Shown here in pieces: positions 18,669 through 26,303 of a DNA stretch of 37,217 bases. The stretch comes from Actinomycetota bacterium (GTDB taxonomy: Bacteria > Actinomycetota > Actinomycetes > S36-B12 > UBA10799). The DNA lies in assembly GCA_963169225.1 (NCBI GenBank), contig CAUJDH010000046.1, positions 1 to 37,217 of the forward strand, read 5' to 3'. The translations under genes were made by a program, and so were the position numbers. The notes beneath the pieces are model-generated. The model did not search any database, was not told where the DNA came from, and saw only the letters and a program-made list of their open reading frames with translations. The first letter of the stretch is position 1; every line of letters starts with the position of its first letter.

Positions 18669-20063
18669 CTACCGCTCGTCAGGGGTCGTCAGTTTTACCG
18701 GATCGATTGTTCGGTCATAGAGTTCGGAGGCAACACCAAGTTCGATCGCAGCATCCCGTAGTGGGATGTCCTCTTCGACAGACTTGTGCGCAATCCGGGT
18801 AGCTAAGTCGTAGCCGATCGTTGGCGCTAGCGCGGTTACCAACATCGCTGACCGGCCCACATAATCGTCGATCTTCGTGAGGTTGAGTTCCATACCCTCG
18901 ACGAACTTGGTGCGCATAGCGCCAGCACCCGAGCCAAGTAGCTTCGCTGATTCGAGTACGTGATAGATCACGACGGGTCGCATCACATTGAGTTGGAAGT
19001 TTCCTTCAGCCCCTGAGATCGAGACGGTTGTGTCGGCACCAATCACCTCGGCGCACATCATGAGCATGACTTCGGCCTGAGAGGGATTGACTTTCCCGGG
19101 CATGATTGAGGAACCAGGTTCATTGGCTGGGAACCGCAGTTCGCCAAGACCAGTGGCAGGACCTGAACCGAGCCAGCGCAAGTCTTGGGTCACTTTGAAC
19201 AAAGTGACCGCTAGGTCTTTGAGTGCCGAATGCGCGCGTACAAGTCGGTCAACGGTGGCGTTGGCGACAAAGTGATTCTTGGCCTCGGTGAACGGGAATC
19301 CGGTTTGCTCGGCCACATTGGCAATGGCGGCAGTGACGAACTCTTTAGTCGTGTTGAGCCCTGAGCCAACTGCGGTTCCTCCCAGTGCCAGCGGCAGTAG
19401 CCCGTCGTTTGCTTGACGCAGATTGTCGACCGCATCGCGCAAGGAATCGGCCCATGCCTGCCATTCTTGTCCGACAGTCAACGGAGTCGCGTCTTGCAAG
19501 TGGGTACGGCCACTCTTGACCACGTTTTGCCATTCGAGTGCCTTGTCTTCGATTGCCGCCACGAGTCCCTCGACTTGGGGGATCGTCAAATTGATGATCG
19601 TTGTATAGGCAGCAATGTGCATAGCTGTGACGAACGAATCGTTGCTGGACTGACCACGATTCACATCGTCGTTCGGGTGAATCGGTTCTTTAGATCCACG
19701 TGGGCTGCCAAGTAGTTCGTTGGCTCGGTTGGCTACGACCTCGTTGACGTTCATATTGGTCTGAGTGCCAGAACCGCTCTGCCACACCAGCAGTGGGAAC
19801 TGGTCGTCGAGCTCGCCCGCAACTACCTCGTCGCATGCTTGAACTATTGCACCGGCTTCCTCTGGGTCGAGGTCACCAAGTGAGACATGAGCTCTAGCCG
19901 CGGCCTTCTTGATATGTCCATAGGCGTGACAGACTTCGAGCGGCATACGCGGTTTTACATGTGGAAAGTTCTCAAGTGCTCGTTGAGTTTGGGCACCCCA
20001 GTAGCGTTCGTCGTCTACTGGGATCTCACCTAATCCGTCGGATTCGATCCGTGACTCGCTCAC
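18669..20063 (-). CDS. fumC: Class II fumarate hydratase
   Basis: ERYWGAQTQRALENFP, SGSGTQTNMNVNEV, SSNDSFVTAMH, GSSIMPGKVNPSQ. GTG start at 20063 with AGAGG upstream preferred over the ORF-track start 20108. Confidence 0.93.
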   Translation of the reverse strand: MSESRIESDGLGEIPVDDERYWGAQTQRALENFPHVKPRMPLEVCHAYGHIKKAAARAHVSLGDLDPEEAGAIVQACDEVVAGELDDQFPLLVWQSGSGTQTNMNVNEVVANRANELLGSPRGSKEPIHPNDDVNRGQSSNDSFVTAMHIAAYTTIINLTIPQVEGLVAAIEDKALEWQNVVKSGRTHLQDATPLTVGQEWQAWADSLRDAVDNLRQANDGLLPLALGGTAVGSGLNTTKEFVTAAIANVAEQTGFPFTEAKNHFVANATVDRLVRAHSALKDLAVTLFKVTQDLRWLGSGPATGLGELRFPANEPGSSIMPGKVNPSQAEVMLMMCAEVIGADTTVSISGAEGNFQLNVMRPVVIYHVLESAKLLGSGAGAMRTKFVEGMELNLTKIDDYVGRSAMLVTALAPTIGYDLATRIAHKSVEEDIPLRDAAIELGVASELYDRTIDPVKLTTPDER

Positions 20064-20148
20064 CTTAGATGCCTCTCGTTCGCTACTTTTATGAAGTGCT
20101 TCTCCCACTTATTCTTTAGGTAGTTTCTAACTCTGTCTTATAACGCAT

Positions 20149-20182
20149 TGATGGTGGGAAGCAAGCTTGCTTCCCACCATCA
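20149..20182. terminator. 34-nt perfect palindrome in the fumC / Ntn-hydrolase intergenic region, probable hairpin
   Basis: TGATGGTGGGAAGCAAGCTTGCTTCCCACCATCA is its own reverse complement; no T-tract follows on either strand. Confidence 0.55.
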
Positions 20183-20195
20183 CTGCGTAACCACT

Positions 20196-21299
20196 CTAGG
20201 ATTTAGCCGGCAATGGCATCATCGCGTCGGTTGCATCGCCACCGAGCGGGTTGAGCTTGGCAAGCAGTGCGATCTGAATCTCCTCTTTCTTGGACAGTTC
20301 CGTCAGGTCGAATGACGAATAGTTGAAGGAGTTGTATGTGCGTAGCAGCCACTTGCCTCGATCAAGATCAGCAAGTGTCGTCCATGAGGTGTATTCGCTG
20401 AGCGGTGCTTTGTCGTTCAGCTGTGTACCCGGGAAGTCGGACTTCTGGCCGGGGTCGATGGTAGCTCCACGGACTCGGTCGAAGTTGTTCATCACTCGAC
20501 TCAGCGTCACGAGAGCAAAGTCTGGGTCGTTTTCTTTCTCGGTGAAGGTCGAGTAGTAGACCGCTTTGATGAAACGGCCAGCCGAGGTATTTGAGGACGG
20601 GATGTTCGCGGTCGCAATACCTGAGTCTGGCTGCTGTACTTCGAGATCGCCGAACTTCGCTGTGGATACATCCACATTGCTGAGCTGGGTGTAGTTTCCG
20701 AGGTTGGTGAGATGCCATTCGAAAGTTGGTCCATTGGTCATGACGCCGACTGGATTGTCGATGACCTTCAGCTCGCCGTTGTGGAACTCGATAACGAGAG
20801 CCTTGCCCGACTTGTCGCGGATGTTGAAGTGGAATGGGAACGCCAAGTCTCCAACCAAGGTGATCTTGGTCAGGAAGATGCTCTCATCTTGTAAAGCAGC
20901 TTTGACCTCGTCGACGCTTGCGAAGTTTGACAGCACCCACGAGCCAACGTCGGTGGCATCGATCATCTTCTTGGTGTTCTTCGCAGCTTCTTCAGCGCCA
21001 GCAACTGTTGGGTACGAGAGCAGGCTGCAGGTGACGCCCTCCGAGTTCATGCCTTCGATGACCTTGACGTCAGCAGGCGTGAGCGGGTCAGTAGCGGTTG
21101 GCATGCGGTCAGGTGCTCCCACGGCGATGAACGGGTACTTGGACTCGTACTTGACCGGGTCATTGTCTCCAGCCTTGGTCTCAAACGGAGTTCCTGCCGG
21201 TACATAGAGAACTGCATAAACTTCTTCGATATCAAGTTCGAGCGTACGGCCGTGGTAATGCTTGCCGTTGAGATCTGTATAGCCGAGCGTTGTGCACAT
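20196..21299 (-). CDS. Choloylglycine hydrolase / linear amide C-N hydrolase family (Ntn hydrolase)
   Basis: Start at 21299 gives MCTTLGYTDLNGKHYHGRTLELD with nucleophile-position Cys2; EGMNSEGVTCSLLSYP, VIEFHNGELKVIDNPVGVMTNGPTFEWHLTNL. Confidence 0.88.
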   Translation of the reverse strand: MCTTLGYTDLNGKHYHGRTLELDIEEVYAVLYVPAGTPFETKAGDNDPVKYESKYPFIAVGAPDRMPTATDPLTPADVKVIEGMNSEGVTCSLLSYPTVAGAEEAAKNTKKMIDATDVGSWVLSNFASVDEVKAALQDESIFLTKITLVGDLAFPFHFNIRDKSGKALVIEFHNGELKVIDNPVGVMTNGPTFEWHLTNLGNYTQLSNVDVSTAKFGDLEVQQPDSGIATANIPSSNTSAGRFIKAVYYSTFTEKENDPDFALVTLSRVMNNFDRVRGATIDPGQKSDFPGTQLNDKAPLSEYTSWTTLADLDRGKWLLRTYNSFNYSSFDLTELSKKEEIQIALLAKLNPLGGDATDAMMPLPAKS

Positions 21300-21519
21300 A
21301 GTGTGATGCCTCTCTTGATCTACTGGATGTGTGGGTTCTTGGTCATTCCAGCTCTGTTGCAGGCTATTACTACCGCAGGTCATTACGCAAAATAGGTAGG
21401 AGATTGGCCGGCTCCTCGTCAATGCCAGGACAGTTGCACCGAGGATGGCTGGTCCGATGGAAGTACCATTACAATTGGAAGTGACGATTCGGAACTCCCA
21501 CCCTATAGAGAGGTAGACC

Positions 21520-21969
21520 ATGGCCGACGAGACTCATGGCGAAATTGAAATCAATGCTGATGCAGCCAAAGTGATGGATGTTATTGCTGACCTCGCTGTT
21601 TATAACGAGTGGGCCGACGGCGTCAATAGCATCGAAGTGTTGACCGAGACCGACAACGGTCGGCCTGATACCGCGCTATTCGACTTTGCTTCTGGTCCGA
21701 TCAAAGACAAGTTCACTTTGCAGTACGACTGGAGTCACGAAGAGTCTGAAGGCTTCGTCACTTGGGAAATTTCGGAGCCTGGTCAGGTACTCACTCAAGA
21801 AGAAGGCAAATACACCGTCGTTGATTTGGAAGACGGAAAATCCCGTGTCCTATACGACCTCATGGTGGACGTTTCGATCCCACTGCCTGGAATGCTCAAG
21901 CGCAAGGCGGAAAAGAAGATGGTCGAAACAGCACTAAAAGGTTTGAAGAAGCGGGTCGAGTCGCTCTAG
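21520..21969 (+). CDS. SRPBCC / START-like (polyketide cyclase-like) protein
   Basis: GEIEINADAAKVMDVIADLAVYNEWADGVNSIEVL pattern and C-terminal helix. Confidence 0.8.
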   Translation: MADETHGEIEINADAAKVMDVIADLAVYNEWADGVNSIEVLTETDNGRPDTALFDFASGPIKDKFTLQYDWSHEESEGFVTWEISEPGQVLTQEEGKYTVVDLEDGKSRVLYDLMVDVSIPLPGMLKRKAEKKMVETALKGLKKRVESL

Positions 21970-21979
21970 AGTACGGAGC

Positions 21980-22393
21980 ATGGCTAAATATTCGCGAGTT
22001 CTCGTTGCATCAGCTGCTGCAGTAGCAGCCACGGCCTTTGTCGCGGGTTGTAGTGCGAACTCCTCAAGCGAACCAAGCCCATCGGCTACCGAGTCGGTAA
22101 CGGGCTCACCAACAAATTCGCCCACCGGTTCACCAACAAACACCCAAGGTAGTGGTGCAAATTGCACTCTGGCATCGATCAAACCAGTAATCCCCGCTAG
22201 CTACAAGATCGTCAAGTTTCAGTGCAATAACTTTGACGGAACTAACTGGGCAGTGGTCACTACAACCCCTGGGCCTGAGTCATTCTTCCTCAAGGACGAG
22301 AACAACCAGTGGAACGCTTTGAAAGCCTCTGATGTCTGTGGCACAGCAAGTGCTGGGCTGCCAGTTCAGATTTTGGCTTACTGCCCAGCCTAG
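21980..22393 (+). CDS. Putative secreted lipoprotein
   Basis: N-terminal signal with lipobox VAGC, then low-complexity linker SPSATESVTGSPTNSPTGSPTNTQGSG. Confidence 0.7.
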   Translation: MAKYSRVLVASAAAVAATAFVAGCSANSSSEPSPSATESVTGSPTNSPTGSPTNTQGSGANCTLASIKPVIPASYKIVKFQCNNFDGTNWAVVTTTPGPESFFLKDENNQWNALKASDVCGTASAGLPVQILAYCPA

Positions 22394-22436
22394 ATCTCAC
22401 TACCTACTTTGCCCAAACAGCGTCTAGGGGCGCTGC

Positions 22437-22856
22437 CTAATGCGCGCGGGTAATTGCTTCGACGATCGGAACGTCTGGCCCCAACCAGTCAACGCTCAAG
22501 ACTTCATCAAAATCTAGCCACGCAATTTGATCGTGTTCGCGACCGATATGTGGTTCGCCGTCAGAAATCTCCACTAACCAGACGCGCATTTCCCAATTGT
22601 TGACGACTGGCCATGCGCCGCCATCGGGGTTGCTGATCTCATCGCCAATCGTGATCTCGACGCCAAGCTCCTCATGGATCTCGCGTACGAGTGCTTGTTC
22701 GACGGTTTCACCGTTCTCAACTTTGCCTCCGGGGAACTCCCACGAACCGGCAAAAGACTTAGGGGCCTTGCGGCGCGCGCTGAGAAGGCGCTGAGGGTTC
22801 TCCAGCGAGTCCACAATGGCGGCGGCAACGATCATGTACACATCATGCATGATCAA
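22437..22856 (-). CDS. NUDIX hydrolase, MutT/8-oxo-dGTP diphosphatase-like
   Basis: Nudix box GGKVENGETVEQALVREIHEELGV. Confidence 0.9.
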   Translation of the reverse strand: MIMHDVYMIVAAAIVDSLENPQRLLSARRKAPKSFAGSWEFPGGKVENGETVEQALVREIHEELGVEITIGDEISNPDGGAWPVVNNWEMRVWLVEISDGEPHIGREHDQIAWLDFDEVLSVDWLGPDVPIVEAITRAH

Positions 22857-22901
22857 CTATGTGTCGCGCGCATCGCGGCTAGGATTCCGGATTTGAACGA
22901 G

Positions 22902-24878
22902 CTACCAGATTGCCACGCGGTCATTCGGATCAAGCCACAACTCGTCGTCGGACTCGACGTTGAAGGCGCTGTAAAACTGCGGAACATTGCGCACAGTTGC
23001 GTTGCAGCGAACATCCATTGGGCTATGCGGATCAATCGCCAGTAGCCGAAGTGCCTCTTGTTCGCGGGCTTTGCCGCGCCAAACCTGGGCCCAGCCACAC
23101 AACACGCGTTGCATGCCGGTCAGGCCGTCCAGTTCGGGGGATTCTGCGCCATCTAGCCATAGTTCGTAGGCATGTGCAGCGAGCGTGAGTCCGCCTAGGT
23201 CTCCGATGTTCTCGCCGACTGTCAGTTCTCCGTTGACTTTGGTTCCAGGAGCATCGATTGTCTCGTAGCCATTGAACTGGTTGATCAATTTGCCAGCTCT
23301 AGCGTCGAACTCCTCGCGGTCTGCGTCGGTCCACCAGTTGTTGAGATTTCCGATTCCGTCGTATTTGGAACCCTGGTCGTCGAAACCGTGACTGATCTCG
23401 TGGGCAATCACGGCACCGATCCCACCGAAGTTGACAGCGTCCTCAGCTTCGGGGTCGAAGAATGGCGGCTGCAAGATCGCGGCAGGGAACACGATCTCGT
23501 TCATTCCCGGGTTGTAGTAGGCGTTGACGGTCTGCGGAAGCATGAACCACTCATCACGGTCAACAGGTCCGCCGAGCTTGGCCAGTTCGCGATCCATCTC
23601 GAAGGCGTTGGCGCGACTGATATTGCCAATCAGATCGCCGGGCACGATCTCGAGAGCTGAGTAGTCACGCCACTTATTCGGGTAGCCGATCTTGGGGTTG
23701 AAGGTGGCGAGTTTTTCAAGTGCGCGCACTTTAGTTTCGTCCGACATCCATTCCAGCTCATCGATGTGATCCTGGAATGCGCGAATGATCGCGGCCACAA
23801 GGCGTTCCATATGTTCCTTGGAGCTGGCAGGGAAGTGGCGTTCCACATAAACCCGTCCCAGTGCTTCGCCCAGGACGCCTTCGACGAGCCCGACGCCACG
23901 CTTCCAGCGTTCGCGGATCTCGGGTGTGCCAGTGAGAGTCGTGCCGTAGAACGCAAAGTTCTCAGCCACGAACTCGTCTGAGAGGTAGGGGGCCATCGCG
24001 TGGATCGTGTGCCAGCGCAACCAATTTTGAAGCTGATCAAGGTCGGCTTCGCCAATGATCTCGCCCAGGCCTTCGATGAAGCTTGGTTGGCGCACATTGA
24101 CATCGCTAAAGGTTTCGTCCGAAACGCCAGCGCCCTTGAGCCACTGCGACCATTGATAACTTCCCGAAAGTATGTCGAGATCTGTCCGCTTGGTTGGGTT
24201 GTGTGTCTTGGTGGCATCGCGGGTTTCGGTGTTTTCCCAATGTTTGCTGGCGAGCTTCGTCTCGAGATCCATGACCGACTCGGCAAAGGACTTAGCATCG
24301 CTCACTCCGGCAAGCTCTGCCATGCGCTCCACATGAGCTAGATAGGCTGCGCGGATCTCAGCGAATTCGTCCTGGCGGTAGTACATCTCGTCCGGAAGAC
24401 TCAAACCGCCTTGAGACAAGTTGATCGTGTATTTGGTGGCATCGTCGCTGTCGGTGTCGACCCAAGGGTAGGTGAGGCCGGAGATGCCAAAGCGCGCAAA
24501 TGATCCAAGTAGTTCGACGAATTCATCTAGTGAGTTGACCTCATCGATCTGGGCCAGCAATGGTTCAAGTGGCGTGGCACCGCGAGCGTTGATTGCATCG
24601 GTATCCATAAAATCTGCGTAGAGGACAGCGATCTTCTCTGCGTCAGTGGCGGCAGTGTCGCTTGGGGTTACGCCATCGGAGAGTTCCTCGATAATCGCCT
24701 TGATATCGAGCTCGGCCTGGTCGTGGAGCCGTCGGAATTCGCCATCACGGCTTCGGTCGGCAGGGATCTCGGCCGTGTCTAGCCATTTGCCATTCACATG
24801 ACGGAACAAATCATCTTGTGGTCGGGTGGTCTGATCAAATTGGGAAATATCGATTCCTGAGCGCATAGAGGTACTCAA
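22902..24878 (-). CDS. M13 family (neprilysin-like) zinc metallopeptidase
   Basis: GAVIAHEISHGFDDQGSKYDGIGNLNNWWT (HExxH), VGENIGDLGGL, NAYYNPGMNEIVFPAAILQPPFFD. Confidence 0.95.
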   Translation of the reverse strand: MSTSMRSGIDISQFDQTTRPQDDLFRHVNGKWLDTAEIPADRSRDGEFRRLHDQAELDIKAIIEELSDGVTPSDTAATDAEKIAVLYADFMDTDAINARGATPLEPLLAQIDEVNSLDEFVELLGSFARFGISGLTYPWVDTDSDDATKYTINLSQGGLSLPDEMYYRQDEFAEIRAAYLAHVERMAELAGVSDAKSFAESVMDLETKLASKHWENTETRDATKTHNPTKRTDLDILSGSYQWSQWLKGAGVSDETFSDVNVRQPSFIEGLGEIIGEADLDQLQNWLRWHTIHAMAPYLSDEFVAENFAFYGTTLTGTPEIRERWKRGVGLVEGVLGEALGRVYVERHFPASSKEHMERLVAAIIRAFQDHIDELEWMSDETKVRALEKLATFNPKIGYPNKWRDYSALEIVPGDLIGNISRANAFEMDRELAKLGGPVDRDEWFMLPQTVNAYYNPGMNEIVFPAAILQPPFFDPEAEDAVNFGGIGAVIAHEISHGFDDQGSKYDGIGNLNNWWTDADREEFDARAGKLINQFNGYETIDAPGTKVNGELTVGENIGDLGGLTLAAHAYELWLDGAESPELDGLTGMQRVLCGWAQVWRGKAREQEALRLLAIDPHSPMDVRCNATVRNVPQFYSAFNVESDDELWLDPNDRVAIW

Positions 24879-24925
24879 TCACGTTGCTGAAGCGCGATCA
24901 ACTAGCTGGTACGAGATAATGAACT

Positions 24926-25597
24926 ATGAGCAGAATTCTTGAGATTTGTTGCTTCTCTGTTGAGAGTGCCCGTCGCGCACAAGCAGCAGGTGCTGACCGG
25001 ATCGAACTGTGTGCCGGGCGCCCCGAAGGCGGGACGACTCCATCTTATGGCATGTTGCGTCAGGCGTCCGATTTAGAGATTCCCGTCGCGCCCATGGTGC
25101 GGCCACGTGGGGGCGACTTCACCTACCGCAATGACGAGTTCGCTGCCATGCTCACCGACATTGAGTTGATTAGGGAACTTGGATACCAAACTGTCGTCAC
25201 AGGAATCTTGAACAGCGACCTCGAAATTGATATCCCCAAACTGCAAGAGTTGATGGAAGCAGGCGACGGCCTGAACTTTGTGTTCCACCGTGCCTTCGAC
25301 CTCTTGGACGACCCTGAAAATGGTTTGCAGACCTTGGCCGAGCTAGGCGTGGATCGAGTTCTAACTTCTGGGGGAGAGCCAGACGCGCCTCACGGCATTG
25401 ACCGGATAGCGCAATTGATCAAGATGGATACTTCTGTCACCGTGATGCCGGGCGGCGGCGTGCGACCGAACAATGTGGTTCCCTTGCTCGAAGCGGGAGC
25501 GCAAGAAGTACATAGTTCGGCTACTACCGATCCGATCGGTGCGCTGGACGACAATATGGTGCGCGAGCTAGCCGCGCTGGTTCATGACACTGCTTGA
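24926..25597 (+). CDS. cutC: Copper homeostasis protein CutC family
   Basis: LEICCFSVESARRAQAAGADRIELCAGRPEGGTTPSYGML; VLTSGGEPDAPHGIDRI; VMPGGGVRPNNV. Confidence 0.92.
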   Translation: MSRILEICCFSVESARRAQAAGADRIELCAGRPEGGTTPSYGMLRQASDLEIPVAPMVRPRGGDFTYRNDEFAAMLTDIELIRELGYQTVVTGILNSDLEIDIPKLQELMEAGDGLNFVFHRAFDLLDDPENGLQTLAELGVDRVLTSGGEPDAPHGIDRIAQLIKMDTSVTVMPGGGVRPNNVVPLLEAGAQEVHSSATTDPIGALDDNMVRELAALVHDTA

Positions 25598-25607
25598 TTA
25601 GGCAGTG

Positions 25608-26303
25608 CTACTTGATTAGTTCGTAGTCGTAACCGATAAATAAGCCAGTGGCGCTGATTCCTGGCGTCGTCAACAGAATCTTCTCGAGTTCAGCGGGTGC
25701 CAGGGAACCATCGATTGGTAGATCCATAACGGTGCATGCTTGCTCGTTGATTACTCCGCCATCTTTTCCGCCTGCAGGGCGCACTTCAGGAACCGAGCCG
25801 AGCTTGCGTTGGAGTTCGTTGCGAACCAAATTGGCGGCCTCAGGCACAACACCCAGCGGCACAGGGAACTTCTCGCCCAGGCGCGAAACAATCTTCGAGG
25901 GGTCGGCCAGAATGATCCGTTTCTTAGCAGCAGCAAACACGAGTTGTTCACGTACAAAAGCGCCGCCGCGACCCTTAATCATATTCCCATCGCCGTCGAT
26001 CTCATCCGCGCCATCGAAGCACCAATCGGGGCGATGATCGTTCAAAGTCGTTACTGGCAAACCAAGCGTGACGCAGTAGGACTCAGCTTCGTACGACGTC
26101 GCCACGCACTTGATGTCGAGGCCCTCAGACTTGATGCGTTCAGCCAGAGCGATTACTGCCAAATAAGCGGTACTGCCCGAGCCGATTCCGACGACATCGC
26201 CGCTTTGAGCTCGCTGCGCAAGCTGAGCCGCGATCGCCTCTTTGTCAGCTCGGTTATCGATCTCTTTAGTCCAGTCGGCGCTGCCGGTTATTTCCCAGTT
26301 CAT
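25608..26303 (-). CDS. rpiA: Ribose-5-phosphate isomerase A
   Basis: VVGIGSGSTAYLAVIAL, CFDGADEIDGDGNMIKGRGGAFVREQLVFAAAK; 4-nt overlap with the upstream GH15 gene. Confidence 0.93.
   Translation of the reverse strand: MNWEITGSADWTKEIDNRADKEAIAAQLAQRAQSGDVVGIGSGSTAYLAVIALAERIKSEGLDIKCVATSYEAESYCVTLGLPVTTLNDHRPDWCFDGADEIDGDGNMIKGRGGAFVREQLVFAAAKKRIILADPSKIVSRLGEKFPVPLGVVPEAANLVRNELQRKLGSVPEVRPAGGKDGGVINEQACTVMDLPIDGSLAPAELEKILLTTPGISATGLFIGYDYELIK

Noticed and set aside
20117-20135. TTAGGTAGTTTCTAACTCT upstream of fumC as a second iron box
   Set aside because: Few matches to the IdeR consensus beyond the first six bases and no symmetry.
21300-21521. N-terminal extension of the Ntn hydrolase ORF
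   Set aside because: The family requires the nucleophilic Cys at position 2 after Met; the start at 21299 gives this, and the upstream stretch is a divergent promoter region.
23630-24298. 222-aa minus ORF inside the M13 peptidase gene
   Set aside because: Alternative frame of a clearly coding metallopeptidase gene.
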